Shown: positions 8,434 to 19,340, counted from the stretch's first letter. The stretch is 64,000 nucleotides of DNA from Minicystis rosea (GCA_001931535.1 CP016211.1:8479703-8543702); one strand, 5' to 3'. The notes: generated by a model not told the origin, from the letters alone. Made by a program: numbers and translations.

Positions 8434-11256
8434 TCACGCCGCGCCCTCGCCGCGCGCCTGGAGCACGCGACCGAGCGCCATCACGAAGAGCGCCTCGTCC
8501 TGCGCCTCGAGCACGTCCTCGCGCGGGCGCGGCGCGCAGATGGCCACCACCGGGAACGACGCTATCAACGGCAGCGCGTTCGTCACGGCGTCGGGCAGGT
8601 AGATCGTCATCGGATCGCCGCCGCCCGCGAGCACCAGATCCGCGCGCACCCGCGGCTCGCCGAGGAGCGGGCGCCGCCGGTACTTCCGCCCTTCGAGCAG
8701 GAGGCGCTCGACCTCTCCCGCCACGTAGCGCGGCGGCAGCGAGAGCGCGCCGCTCGCCTGCTCGATCTGGCGCGCCATCCCCAGCGTCGTGTCGGGCCGC
8801 GGCGCGATGGGCGCGGCGATCGCTTCCTGCGCGACGGCGATCGCGGCCCCGAGCTTCTTGTCGGTGCCGGCCACGGGCTGCGCGACCGCGACCGCGGTCT
8901 TGAGCGTCTCGAGCTCGTCGAACGTGGGCTTGAGCTCCCCCGCGACCACCACCAAGGGCGGCTCCAGATCCACGATCTCTTCGAGGCTGTCCGCGAGCGC
9001 GCGATGCACCGCGGCCGCGTCGTCGGGCGGCGCATACGAGAGCACGCGCAGCACGTCGGCGCGATCGCGCTCGGCCGCGCTCGGCTCGCTGCGCGGCTCC
9101 GCGGCGCTCTGCGGGGCCCGCTTGGGCGCGCTCGGCGCGGCCCACACGCCCGCGAAGCGCTTCATCGCCCGGAGGCGCGGGGGAAGCTTGGGATCGGCCC
9201 AGAGGAGATCGACGATCCAGAGCCGCCGCAACGCCGGCTCCACGACCTTGCTCGCCATCGCCGGCGACGCGGGCTCGGTCTGGCGCTCGCGATCCGCCGC
9301 CGCATCCGATGCGGCCCTCACCCCACCGAACGCCGCATCGAAGCTCGATCGCTTCCCCGCCGGCGCCTTCGCGCCGAACCCCGCATCGAAGCTCGCAGCC
9401 TCCTTGCGCGCCGCCGGCTTCGGCCCGAACGCCGCATCGAAGCTCAACGCCTCCCGGCGCGCTCCCGCCTTCTCCGCCGCGTTCGCGTCACCGAACGAAG
9501 CCCCCTGCGCGCCCCACGGCGGAGGTGGCGTTCCCGCGGAAGGAACTGTCGAATTCGACGCCCTAAGTGGCGTGTCCCCCGAGGAAACTGTCGAATTCGA
9601 GGCTCCAAATGGCGTGTCCCTCGAGGAAACTGTCGAATTCGAGGCTCCGAATGGCGTGTCCCCCGGCAGAACTGTCGAATTCGAGGCTCCGAATGGCGTG
9701 TCCCTCGAGGGGACTGTCGAATTAGGCGCCCCAAGTGGCGTGTCCCTCGAGGAAACTGTCGAATTCGAGGCTCCGAATGGCGTGTCCCCCGGCAGAACTG
9801 TCGAATTCAAGCCTTCGAACGGCGTTCCCCCCGAGGAAACTGTCGAATTCGAGGCTCTGAATGGCATCTCCCCCGGGAAAACTGGCGAATTCGAGGCTCG
9901 AAGCGGCGACATCTCGGGAGCGATTGGCGCCATCGGCGGTGGAGGCGGTGGCAGGGCGGAGAGCGGCATCGTCGTCGCGCCGCTCGGCCCGATGAGCGGC
10001 CGCGGCGGCGACGGAAAGGCCTGCTGCCGCATGGCGTGGAACGGGAGCGCGCCGTCGGACACGCCGGGACGCGGCGGCGAAGCCGGCTGGCTCGGCGCCG
10101 CGAAGGGCAGCGCGGGCCGCTTGAACAGCGACGTCGACGACATCTGCGTCGTCTGCGTCACCATGTCGGCCGGCTCCGGCAGGAGCTCGTCCGGGTCTGC
10201 GCCGTCGCGGCTCGCGGCCTCGAGGATCTCGCGCGCGGCATCGGCCGAGAGCTCGGTGCCGATGGGCACGCCCGTCACGACGGCGCGGATCCGCGCCATG
10301 CCTTCGGGCACCGCGAGGGTGCCGCGGAAGGTGAGCGTGCAGAGCTTGCGATCGGTGTCGATGAAGAGCAGGTCGCCCGTGAGCCTGAGCGTCTCGGCCC
10401 GCGCGCCCACGATGACGGCGCGCGGATCGAGGCCCGAGAGGCTCATCACGAGGCGCGGGTGCTTGACGTGCAAGCCCTCCAGCACGATGCGCTCGTTGGC
10501 CGCGAGCGCGCGATCGAGCCACTGATCCGAGGGCGCCGCCTGGAAGTAGCGCGTCGCCAGCGACGGCGGCATCGGCGACGCCGCGGGGCGCAGGATCCAA
10601 GCGCGATCGTGCGGACCGAGGCCCGCCGCGCGCGACGGCCACGTGGCCGCGATCGGCCCGAACGCGGCGATGGGCACGTGATCGCCCGGCCCTCCGAGCG
10701 CGAACCCCGGCGGGAGCAACGGGGGAATGGACCGCCGCCCGCGCACGTCGCCGCGGGTGACGTCGACGCCGGCCGGGTTGTCGGGCCCGCCCGCGGCGTG
10801 CTCGTAGCGCAGCGAGAAGCGCACGAGCGGCGTCGCGTCGTCGATGTGCCCATCGAGCCGGAAACGCCGCGGCGGAAAGCACTCGATGGCCTTGTCCACC
10901 GAGCCGACGATGATCCGCGCCACCACCGATCGCGCCGGCCGCTCCCCCGGCGCGAACGCGGAGCCGACCACCACGACCTCGGCCGCGCTCTTCCAAGGCA
11001 CGAGATCGCTGGGCACGTGGACGCTGCGCGAAGGGTCGTCGTCCCAGTGGACGTCTTCTTCCTGGATCGGCAGCGGCACGTCCGCCGGCGCCGACTCACC
11101 GGGCACGAGCCCGTAGGTGGCCTTGGCGACGAGCGTGCACAGGAGCGCGCCGCGCGCGTCGCGCCACAGCACGGATCCCACCGCGAACGGCCCCTCGGCC
11201 GAGATGTCGACCTCGGGCACCCGCTCCCAGGGGTTCTGCGGTACGAAGCGCGCCAT
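8434..11256 (-). CDS. DUF2169 protein with a nine-copy 14-residue repeat linker
   Basis: 940 aa. The N-terminal ~330 residues match DUF2169 (FAVGSVLWRDARGALLCTLVAKATYGL; EVVVVGSAFAPG; GPIAATWPSRAAGLG), a family often beside type VI secretion PAAR/VgrG genes and proposed to help load toxins. No T6SS gene is near here. Residues 452-577 are nine 14-residue repeats with consensus F-x-A-S-N-S-T-V-x-S-x-D-T-P, followed by three SFDAAFG motifs. The C-terminal ~250 residues are a separate, apparently folded domain (LRRLWIVDLLWADPKLPPRL; TIYLPDAVTNALPLIASFPV) that I do not recognise. No signal peptide; probably cytoplasmic. ATG at 11256 begins the conserved MARF-P-Q-NPWER. Confidence 0.8.
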   Translation of the reverse strand: MARFVPQNPWERVPEVDISAEGPFAVGSVLWRDARGALLCTLVAKATYGLVPGESAPADVPLPIQEEDVHWDDDPSRSVHVPSDLVPWKSAAEVVVVGSAFAPGERPARSVVARIIVGSVDKAIECFPPRRFRLDGHIDDATPLVRFSLRYEHAAGGPDNPAGVDVTRGDVRGRRSIPPLLPPGFALGGPGDHVPIAAFGPIAATWPSRAAGLGPHDRAWILRPAASPMPPSLATRYFQAAPSDQWLDRALAANERIVLEGLHVKHPRLVMSLSGLDPRAVIVGARAETLRLTGDLLFIDTDRKLCTLTFRGTLAVPEGMARIRAVVTGVPIGTELSADAAREILEAASRDGADPDELLPEPADMVTQTTQMSSTSLFKRPALPFAAPSQPASPPRPGVSDGALPFHAMRQQAFPSPPRPLIGPSGATTMPLSALPPPPPPMAPIAPEMSPLRASNSPVFPGEMPFRASNSTVSSGGTPFEGLNSTVLPGDTPFGASNSTVSSRDTPLGAPNSTVPSRDTPFGASNSTVLPGDTPFGASNSTVSSRDTPFGASNSTVSSGDTPLRASNSTVPSAGTPPPPWGAQGASFGDANAAEKAGARREALSFDAAFGPKPAARKEAASFDAGFGAKAPAGKRSSFDAAFGGVRAASDAAADRERQTEPASPAMASKVVEPALRRLWIVDLLWADPKLPPRLRAMKRFAGVWAAPSAPKRAPQSAAEPRSEPSAAERDRADVLRVLSYAPPDDAAAVHRALADSLEEIVDLEPPLVVVAGELKPTFDELETLKTAVAVAQPVAGTDKKLGAAIAVAQEAIAAPIAPRPDTTLGMARQIEQASGALSLPPRYVAGEVERLLLEGRKYRRRPLLGEPRVRADLVLAGGGDPMTIYLPDAVTNALPLIASFPVVAICAPRPREDVLEAQDEALFVMALGRVLQARGEGAA
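9526..9903 (-). repeat. Tandem repeat, 9 x 42 bp, inside the DUF2169 gene
   Basis: Nine consecutive 42-bp units with no gaps, each containing CTGTCGAATTCGA or a one-base variant. Unit length is a multiple of three, so copies stay in frame and encode 14-residue repeats. Some units are nearly identical while others differ at several codons, which indicates expansion plus divergence. Copy number is likely to vary between strains. Confidence 0.95.
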
Positions 11257-11598
11257 CGGCTCTCACGAGGCACCCGCGATCACGGATCGGCCGACGATCG
11301 CGAAGCGCCCGAGGCCGTGTACCACGGCGGCGCGCCGGCGGGCGAAAGAGCGGGATCCACCGCCGAGCCGCTCGATACCGAGCATTGCAACCGCCCATCA
11401 CGCTCCGTTGCGCGTCGCCGTCGCATCGGTGGAAGACCTAGCGAAGCTCATTCGACATGGGTCGGTCCAGCCGCGAGCGACGTGCCGCGATCCCGCGCCT
11501 CATGCGCGTCGGCCCCACCGGCGAGCGCGTTGCGACGCGCACGTTCCCGGCACGCGACGACGACATCGGCCGAACCGCCCGCGCGTGACGACCACGCG
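11257..11598. other. Divergent intergenic region without a visible gene
   Basis: A 342-base gap between the divergent DUF2169 and kinase genes, which must contain both promoters. I see no coding pattern, convincing -35/-10 pair or inverted repeat. Confidence 0.4.
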
Positions 11599-13239
<1,641 letters not shown>

Positions 13240-13247
13240 GCGCGCGC

Positions 13248-13355
13248 CGTCCGAAGCGCTTCACCGCACGACGTCGAGCGACGCGACGTCGGGCCGAAGC
13301 GCTTCACTGCATCGGCGTTGGGCCGAAGAGCTTCACAGCATCGATGCATCGATGC
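13248..13355. repeat. Three imperfect repeats and an 18-bp palindrome between convergent genes
   Basis: Three ~24-base copies of CCGAAGCGCTTCAC-x-GCATCG (13248-13270, 13290-13313, 13319-13343); the GAAGCGCTTC core of the first two is itself palindromic. They run into a perfect 18-base palindrome, GCATCGATGCATCGATGC (13338-13355). The block lies between the ends of the kinase and TPR genes, where it could fold in either transcript and act as a bidirectional terminator. No T-run follows. Confidence 0.6.
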
Positions 13356-13393
13356 CGAGCGCCTCGCATCGGCGCCTCGCTCGGCTCGCGCCG

Positions 13394-13957
13394 CTACTCC
13401 CGATCGATGTCGAGCGGCTCGCCTTCTTCGCCGAGGCCGAGCATCTCCAGGATCTGCCGCACCTCGAGCTGCGCTTCCATCTCGGGGTTCTGCGCGAGGA
13501 AGCCTTCGAGCTGGCGGCGCGCGTCCTTGCGGTTGCCCTTGGCGGCGTGCGCGAGGCCGGCGGCGTGCATGGCCTCGCCGTCCTTGGGGAAGCGGCGCAG
13601 CGCCTCGCGCGCCTCGTTGAGGGCGCCGTCGGTGTCGCCCAGCATACGGAGCACGTGGGAGAGCGACACGCGCGCGCCCAGATAATCCGGCGCGAGGCGC
13701 ACGGCCGCGCGGTACGCGTCGCGCGCCCCCTCGAGGTTCTTGATCTCGAAGAACGCGATCCCGAGATAGTTGTACGCGTACGGATTGTTCGGCTGCGCCT
13801 TGATGACGTCGCGCAGCGACAGCATCGCCATCGGGTACTGCCCCTCCTGGAGGAGCTCGGTCGCTTCCTCGACCGCGTCCCAATACGCTGCGTCCTTCTT
13901 CGAATCCTGTCCGGGGACGAGCCCGCCAAACGTTCCAGGAAAGAGCTGCTTCATCAT
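13394..13957 (-). CDS. Tetratricopeptide repeat protein
   Basis: 187 aa from ATG 13957 (MMKQLFPGTFGG); the in-frame stretch upstream is not conserved-looking. Residues ~28-160 are three to four TPR units: YWDAVEEATELLQEGQYPMA, YAYNYLGIAFFEIKNLEGARDAYRAAVRLAP, ARVSLSHVLRMLGDTDGALNEAREALRRFP and EAMHAAGLAHAAKGNRKDARRQL. The C-terminus is acidic. No signal peptide, so probably a cytoplasmic scaffold. Divergent from the membrane glycosyltransferase-like gene with only ~60 bases between starts, so the two promoters are close or overlapping. Confidence 0.87.
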   Translation of the reverse strand: MMKQLFPGTFGGLVPGQDSKKDAAYWDAVEEATELLQEGQYPMAMLSLRDVIKAQPNNPYAYNYLGIAFFEIKNLEGARDAYRAAVRLAPDYLGARVSLSHVLRMLGDTDGALNEAREALRRFPKDGEAMHAAGLAHAAKGNRKDARRQLEGFLAQNPEMEAQLEVRQILEMLGLGEEGEPLDIDRE

Positions 13958-14016
13958 GTGCGCGCCTCGGCGTCCCTCCATGACGCGCAGCGGGCCTGAT
14001 GTAAAGTCCGCCCGAC

Positions 14017-16044
14017 GTGAGCATCCCCCGCGAACGAGAAGCCCGCCTCTGGCTCGGGGCCACCGTGCTCCTCGTCGTGGGCGTGGGGGCCGCGTTTTGG
14101 ATCCCCGGCTTTCGCCGCGCCGGCGGGCACTTCCCCGTCCCCCTCGACGACGTCTACATCCATTTCGGCTTCGCGCGCTCCGCCGCCCTCGGGCACCCGT
14201 TCGCGTGGATCCCGGAGAACGGCTACTCCTCCGGCGGCACCAGCCTGATCTGGCCGCTCGTGCTGGCGCCGGGGTGGCTCGTGGGCTTTCGCGGCGAGCG
14301 CCTCGCGTGGTTCGCCGCCGTCCTCGCCTGCCTCGCCGTCATCGATCTCGCGCGATCGCTCCGCCGCCTCCTCGCCCCGCGCTGGATCACGTGGGCCGCC
14401 CCGCTCCTCGTCCTCGCCGTCCCGCTCCTCGATTGGAGCCTCTTTTCCGGCATGGAAACGGCCGTCTTCGCGGCCATCCTGGGCCGCACGCTCGTGGCCG
14501 TGCGCGAGGCCGAGCGCGCCCCGCCCGCGCGCCGCGCCGCGATGCAGCTCCGCGCCGGTGTCTGGTCCGCCATCCTCGTCGCGTCGCGGCCCGAGGCCGC
14601 GCCGCTCGCGCTCCTCCTCGGCCTCGCGGTCGTTCATGCGGCCGGCTCGCTCCGCACCGTGCCCTCGATGGCGCGCGCCTTCGGCCCGACGTTCGCCTTC
14701 CTCGCCGCGCAAGCCGCCGCGAACCGCGCCTTCACCGGCGAGTGGAGCGCCGCCGGCGCCGTGCGCAAGCTCGTCACCACGAACCCGTACACGACCTCGC
14801 TCGACGCCGCGATCGAGGTCATCAAGAACCTCGCCGCCCTGCGCGCGCAGGCCTTCGAATCGGCGCTCGGCGGCCCGCGCGTCGCGTGGATCCTCCCGCT
14901 CCTCGGCCTCGTCGCCGCCCTCGATCGCCGCACCCGCCGCCTCGCGCTCCCGCTCCTCCTCGGCGCCGTGGCGGCCCTCGGGCTCGTGTCCCTCAACACC
15001 ACCGCGCGCTTCCAGAACCTGCGCTACGCCACGCCGTCGCTCCTGATGCTCATCGTCGCCGCCGCGCTGGGCGCCTCCGCACTGGCACACCGCGGCCGCG
15101 CCGGCGGAGCGCTCGCCGCGGTCGCGCTCGCCGTCGCCGTCCTCGCGCCCGCGGGCGCCTTCCATCGGCAGATCGATCACTTCGCGCGCGCCTCCGCCAA
15201 CATCGCCGCGCAGCAGGTGGAGACCGCCTACCGCCTCGCCGCGCGCGTCCCCCAACCGCGCCGCGTGCTCGTCGGCGACGCGGGCGCCATCCCTTACCTC
15301 TCCGGCCTCGGCGCGCTCGATGGCCTCGGCCTCGGCGGCTATCACGATCTCCCCTTCGCGCGCGCCTCGGTGCACGGCGTGCCCGCCGTCATCGAGCTCA
15401 TCGAGCGCCTCCCGACCGCAGAGCGCCCCGACGTCTTCGCGCTCTATCCCTCGTGGTGGCCGGGCCTCGCGGACGTCTTCGGCCATCGCACCGACGGCGT
15501 CCGCATCACCGACAACGTCATCTGCGGCGCCGACGAGAAGGTCATCTACGACGCCGACTGGTCCACGCTCGCGCCCGCGGACGAGCACCGCGCGGATGCG
15601 GTCGACGAGATCGACATTGCCGATCTCGTCGACGAGCGCACGCACGACTACGCCTTCCCGAAGCCGCGCGGCGGCTGGGTGATCGGCGCCACCCTTCCGC
15701 TCGCCGATGGCCGAAAGCGCTTCGACGCGGGCCGCATCATCCCCGAGGGCAAGCTCGAGTCCTTCACGATCCGCAGCGACGTCGCCGCGCCCACCGCGCT
15801 CGTCCTGCGCACCGACGGCGGCGCCGAGCTCGCGCTGCGCGTGATCGTCACGCGCGCCGATCGCACCATCCTCGAGCGCGACGCCGTCGTTCCTCCGCGC
15901 GACGAAGGCCGATGGCATGAAGCGCGTGTGCCGCTTGGTGACGTGCGCCGCGGCGATCGCGTTCAGGTACTGGCCATCCACGGTGCGCTGCGCGACTACC
16001 ACGCATGGATCGTGCGGGACGTCGGCCTCGGGAAAACGCGCTGA
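14017..16044 (+). CDS. Polytopic membrane protein, GT-C glycosyltransferase-like
   Basis: 675 aa, GTG start. The first half has about nine transmembrane helices. After the first helix comes LDDVYIHFGFARSAALGHPFAW, the acidic DD motif in the first periplasmic loop that marks GT-C/PMT-type transferases and their relatives in myxobacteria, followed by GYSSGGTSLIWPLVLAPGW and a second conserved motif LDWSLFSGMETAVF. The C-terminal ~300 residues are soluble (VLVGDAGAIPYLSGL...GLGGYHD; FALYPSWW) and resemble the extracytoplasmic domain found in these proteins. Likely uses a polyprenyl-phosphate sugar to modify an envelope molecule; acceptor unknown. Confidence 0.75.
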   Translation: MSIPREREARLWLGATVLLVVGVGAAFWIPGFRRAGGHFPVPLDDVYIHFGFARSAALGHPFAWIPENGYSSGGTSLIWPLVLAPGWLVGFRGERLAWFAAVLACLAVIDLARSLRRLLAPRWITWAAPLLVLAVPLLDWSLFSGMETAVFAAILGRTLVAVREAERAPPARRAAMQLRAGVWSAILVASRPEAAPLALLLGLAVVHAAGSLRTVPSMARAFGPTFAFLAAQAAANRAFTGEWSAAGAVRKLVTTNPYTTSLDAAIEVIKNLAALRAQAFESALGGPRVAWILPLLGLVAALDRRTRRLALPLLLGAVAALGLVSLNTTARFQNLRYATPSLLMLIVAAALGASALAHRGRAGGALAAVALAVAVLAPAGAFHRQIDHFARASANIAAQQVETAYRLAARVPQPRRVLVGDAGAIPYLSGLGALDGLGLGGYHDLPFARASVHGVPAVIELIERLPTAERPDVFALYPSWWPGLADVFGHRTDGVRITDNVICGADEKVIYDADWSTLAPADEHRADAVDEIDIADLVDERTHDYAFPKPRGGWVIGATLPLADGRKRFDAGRIIPEGKLESFTIRSDVAAPTALVLRTDGGAELALRVIVTRADRTILERDAVVPPRDEGRWHEARVPLGDVRRGDRVQVLAIHGALRDYHAWIVRDVGLGKTR

Positions 16045-16190
16045 TTTAGCGCATGCCGGGTCGCGTCGTCACTGCGCGCACGATTCGGACGACAGCCCAC
16101 GGAGCACGATTTCCGCGGCAATCTCGCTTTTCCTTCGCGCTCCGAGCTGGCATCATGCCTCAGTACCGTTCGCACCAGAGGGAAGACGCC

Positions 16191-16505
16191 ATGCTCACTA
16201 CCATGCTCCGCCGAATCGTCCTCACCGGGCTGATCGCGTGCGCGCCGCTCGCCAGCGGCTGCTACGCCGAGGTCGAAGCCCCTGCCGCCTACGATGGTTA
16301 TGAGCCCGAGTACTACAACGGCTACGTGGTCTATTACGACCAAGGTGGCTCGCCGTACTACTATCAGGGCAGCCGCACCGTCTACGTGCCGGCCTCCTCG
16401 CCGTATTACACCCGCTACACGACGCACTACCGCACCTACGCGCCGCGCTACCACCGTTGGTACTCCAACCGTGGTTACCGCTACCGCGCCTATCGCCGTC
16501 GCTGA
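16191..16505 (+). CDS. Small Tyr-rich lipoprotein
   Basis: 104 aa. ATG 16191 follows a GAGGGAAG ribosome site and starts a lipoprotein signal ending LASGC. The mature part is remarkably rich in Tyr and Arg (YNGYVVYYDQGGSPYYYQGS, then YYTRYTTHYRTYAPRYHRWY), an aromatic low-complexity composition seen in cell-envelope proteins. No known domain. Predicted outer-membrane-anchored; it may self-associate through Tyr/Arg contacts, but that is inference. Confidence 0.8.
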   Translation: MLTTMLRRIVLTGLIACAPLASGCYAEVEAPAAYDGYEPEYYNGYVVYYDQGGSPYYYQGSRTVYVPASSPYYTRYTTHYRTYAPRYHRWYSNRGYRYRAYRRR

Positions 16506-16749
16506 TCGAGCGGGCTTGTGACGCTGGGGCCGCCCGTCCTCTGTGACCCGGGCCCCCAGCGCATCCGTCGAGGTTCCTGCGAGCGGTTGATACCGCTGCT
16601 CCCCGCCCGACACTGCGCCGCTCTCCTGGTCTCGGCGCAGTTTCACCGAACAGCGGTCATTCTCTGACGAGGGTTCCTCCCGGAGCCCTGGATTCGCTCA
16701 TTCGCGACCCACGCGCGCGTGGGACGGCCCAAGGCCCTTCGCGCGCCAC

Positions 16750-16782
16750 GGCCCAGCAAACCGCCGAGCGGCTTGCTGGGCC
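16750..16782 (-). terminator. Strong hairpin downstream of the Cys-rich lipoprotein gene
   Basis: Arms GGCCCAGCAA and TTGCTGGGCC pair perfectly, with a further CCGC/GCGG stem inside and a three-base loop. It begins 21 bases past the stop of the gene ending at 16804. No U-tract follows, as is common for hairpins in this genome. Confidence 0.6.
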
Positions 16783-16803
16783 CGTGTCACCGCGGACGAC
16801 CGC

Positions 16804-17874
16804 TCACAACGCGCAGAAGTAGTTCTTGCAGGTCCCCGCGGCGCAATCCATGTCGCCGCTGCACGAGCCATTGAGTTGGCTCTTCGCGCACTTGGTCGCC
16901 GTGCACACGCCCGACAAGCACTGCGAGCCGGAGGTGCACGACGCGCCGGCCTTGCTCACGCACCCAGCGCCGTTGGCGCCGCAGGTCTTGCCCGACGCGG
17001 AGCAGAACGCATCATCGAACCCGCCGGGCACGAACACGCACTGCCCGAGGAGATTGCACTGGCTGCACGGCAAGCCACAGGTGCTGTTGCAACAAGCGTT
17101 GTCCACGCAGACCGAGACGTCGGCCGCGCAGTCGTTGTCCATGCCGCACGTCTTGCCGCCGCCGCAACGCGGGCAGACGGCGCCGCCGCAATCGACGTCG
17201 CTCTCGTCGTTGTTCTTCATGCCGTCTTCGCAACGGCACTTGTTGGGCGCCTCGCCGCAGCCTCCGAGCGTGGAGCACTCGCCGTCCGGATCCATCGTGT
17301 ACGGGATGGGCGCGCAGGTGCCGTCGGGCTGCCCCGTCTTCACCTTGGTACAGGCTTCGCACTTGTCGCCGCAAACCGTGCTGCAACAGATGTTGTCTTG
17401 AAGCGAGCAGAAGGTCTGGTTGCCACAACCATTTTGCGGATCGCACGGCTGACCGAGACAAGATCCGCAATCGGGACCGCCGCAATCGACGTCGGTCTCT
17501 TTGCCATTCTTGATCCCGTCGGTGCAGCTCACGCACTGCTTCGCGGGCACGTCGCACACCGGCGTCATCGGGTGGTTGGCGGCGCAATCCGCGTTGGACA
17601 AGCACTCGATGCAGTTGCCCGCGCCGTCGCACACGCTGGCGCTGGCCTTGCCGCACGCCGTCTCCTTCGGCTTCGGCGGGTTCTCGCAGATGCCGAGGGT
17701 GCATTTGTCCTCGGTGCAGGCGTTGCCGTCGGAGCAGTCCTTTTCGGTGTCACACCGGCGCTGGTATTCGTCCGCCTTGAAGGGACAGCCGGTGATGAGG
17801 CCGAGCGGGAGGAGGAGCAGGAGCGACAAGGCACCTGCGAAGCGACGACCGGGAGACGACGAGTCGCGTGTCAT
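16804..17874 (-). CDS. Cys-rich lipoprotein
   Basis: 356 aa. Signal peptide with lipobox LITGC. The mature protein has more than 40 Cys in repeated modules: CDTEKDCSDGNACTEDKCTLG, DGIKNGKETDVDCGG, CEDGMKNNDESDVDCGG and C-x-S-x-x-x-C pairs, the 'DG-x-KNG-x-ETDVDCGG' pattern that is a hallmark of myxobacterial surface proteins. Paired Cys should form disulphides outside the cytoplasm. It starts four bases after the stop of the TPR/PEGA gene, so the two form an operon. Function unknown; likely outer-membrane surface. Confidence 0.85.
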   Translation of the reverse strand: MTRDSSSPGRRFAGALSLLLLLPLGLITGCPFKADEYQRRCDTEKDCSDGNACTEDKCTLGICENPPKPKETACGKASASVCDGAGNCIECLSNADCAANHPMTPVCDVPAKQCVSCTDGIKNGKETDVDCGGPDCGSCLGQPCDPQNGCGNQTFCSLQDNICCSTVCGDKCEACTKVKTGQPDGTCAPIPYTMDPDGECSTLGGCGEAPNKCRCEDGMKNNDESDVDCGGAVCPRCGGGKTCGMDNDCAADVSVCVDNACCNSTCGLPCSQCNLLGQCVFVPGGFDDAFCSASGKTCGANGAGCVSKAGASCTSGSQCLSGVCTATKCAKSQLNGSCSGDMDCAAGTCKNYFCAL

Positions 17875-17878
17875 GGCG

Positions 17879-18940
17879 CTACCACTGGGTGGAGAGGACC
17901 GCGCCGACGTGATCCGGGCGCACGACGAAGCTGGCTTTGAGCGGCTGCTTCGGCCTCGTGATCAAAGTGACCGTCACGTAGGCGCCGGTGCCGAGGAGGA
18001 CGGCGCCGGCACCGATGAAGCTCCACATCGAGGCGCCGGCGAACGTGACCTTCTGCTTCTGGAGCGCGTCGAACTGGTCCTTGCAGGTGGCCCCGCAGGT
18101 CCGATCCGGCTCTTCCAGCGAGTGGCTCGCGCCCGCCTTCACCGCCGAGACGATGGCGAAGGCCCCGCCCGCCAACGTGGCCGCCGCGGCGACGGCGGCA
18201 CCGCTGATCGCGATGGGCAGGTTGACGCCGCTGAAGATGCCTTCCGTGCTCGTGGCCGAAGGCGGCGGCACGTCGCCCGCGCGGCCGGCGCGGTGCAGCG
18301 ACAGATCCACCGTCTCCTCCGTGCCGGCGGCCAGCGTCTTGGTCGTACGAAGCCCGAAATACCCTTCGAGCCGCGCCTCCACGAGCACCGGGCCGGGGTC
18401 GACGAAGATCGGCCCGGACAACGGCGCCGTGCCCACGGCCTTGCCGGCCACGACGATCTCGGCGCCCTTGGGACGCACGTTGATGCGCAGCACGCCGACC
18501 TGGGCGAGCGCTTGGGCCAGCGCCTCTTCGATGCCCTTCTTCTCTTCTTCGGGGAGGTTGTCGGTCTTCTCGCGGTAGGCGATGGCGAGGTGTTCTGCGG
18601 CGTCGCGGTACTTCGCGACACCGAGCTCGGCGCGGCCCAGCTCACCCGCGAGGCGCCAGCCCGGCTTGAGCTCATAGGCCTTGGCGAAGAGGGCCCGCGC
18701 GTCCTCCCACTTGTTGGCCTTCGCGGCCTTGCGTGCGTCGTCGACGATCTTCGCGTAGTCGTCCGCAGGCGGCGCCGCGGCGCCTTTGCCAGCGGGCGCC
18801 GGTGCGGCACCGCCCTTCGCCGCACCACCGGGTGCGGCAGCCTTGGGCGGCAACTGCGCGAACGCCGGCGCCGTCGGCGCGAGCGCAAGCGTGGCCCCGA
18901 GCGCGAGAACGGCGGCCGAGCGCGGCGAGAAGAGCTGCAC
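17879..18940 (-). CDS. Periplasmic/membrane TPR-PEGA domain protein
   Basis: 353 aa from GTG 18940 (VQLFSPRSAAVLALG), which gives a signal peptide cleaved at AFAQ; longer in-frame starts lack any signal. A TPR-like segment (WEDARALFAKAYELKPGWRLAGELGRAELG) is followed by a PEGA-type beta domain (LRINVRPKGAEIVVAGKAVGTAPLSGPIFVDPGPVLVEARLEGY) and two C-terminal transmembrane helices separated by a Cys-containing loop. The architecture is shared by the protein at 49753-50763. First gene of an operon with the Cys-rich lipoprotein. Probably inner-membrane anchored with its N-terminal part in the periplasm. Confidence 0.82.
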   Translation of the reverse strand: MQLFSPRSAAVLALGATLALAPTAPAFAQLPPKAAAPGGAAKGGAAPAPAGKGAAAPPADDYAKIVDDARKAAKANKWEDARALFAKAYELKPGWRLAGELGRAELGVAKYRDAAEHLAIAYREKTDNLPEEEKKGIEEALAQALAQVGVLRINVRPKGAEIVVAGKAVGTAPLSGPIFVDPGPVLVEARLEGYFGLRTTKTLAAGTEETVDLSLHRAGRAGDVPPPSATSTEGIFSGVNLPIAISGAAVAAAATLAGGAFAIVSAVKAGASHSLEEPDRTCGATCKDQFDALQKQKVTFAGASMWSFIGAGAVLLGTGAYVTVTLITRPKQPLKASFVVRPDHVGAVLSTQW

Positions 18941-19308
18941 GACCGCACTATCGCAGAGGTCGGCGGCGAGCGAAAGTACGCAGCGTACAGGGCCCCGCCC
19001 GCATGACGCGTCAGCGTCCACCGCCGGTGCTCGGCCCGACGATGCCCCTCGATCCGCGCCTGTCGGATACCGCACCACGAGCCGTCGATTACGCGATTCG
19101 GAGATCTCCCCTCGGCACGCGCTCGCTGACGCACGTGCGGTCTCGTCACGAAGGCGCGAAGCGCATGCAACGAGCTCTGAAAACGAGCTGCGATCACGAC
19201 ACGCTTCGTCGAGGATCCGATGACGAGGCCTCGCGCCGAGAAACCATCTCGCGAAGGATACGCAGCGTCGAGCGCAGGAGTCGGCGAGGTGCCTTTGCGG
19301 ATGCACCG

Positions 19309-19340
19309 CGCTCGGGCCCATCGTTCATCGGGCCCGAGCG
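19309..19340. terminator. Perfect 11-bp stem hairpin
   Basis: CGCTCGGGCCC, ten-base loop, GGGCCCGAGCG. It lies beyond the shorter 19394-19413 hairpin on the path of leftward transcription and could be a second stop signal. No U-tract. Confidence 0.45.

Noticed and set aside
6151..11598. Very long open stretch on the plus strand through the DsbA-like and DUF2169 genes
   Set aside because: Arg/Ala/Pro-rich shadow of real genes in very GC-rich DNA. Only its end, from 11599, is a true gene (kinase).
11257..11598. Small gene in the DUF2169-kinase gap
   Set aside because: No frame shows coding character and both flanking genes have sound starts.
18941..19321. In-frame N-terminal extension of the TPR/PEGA gene to 19321
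   Set aside because: The extension is Arg/Cys-rich without structure, while the GTG at 18940 begins a proper signal peptide.
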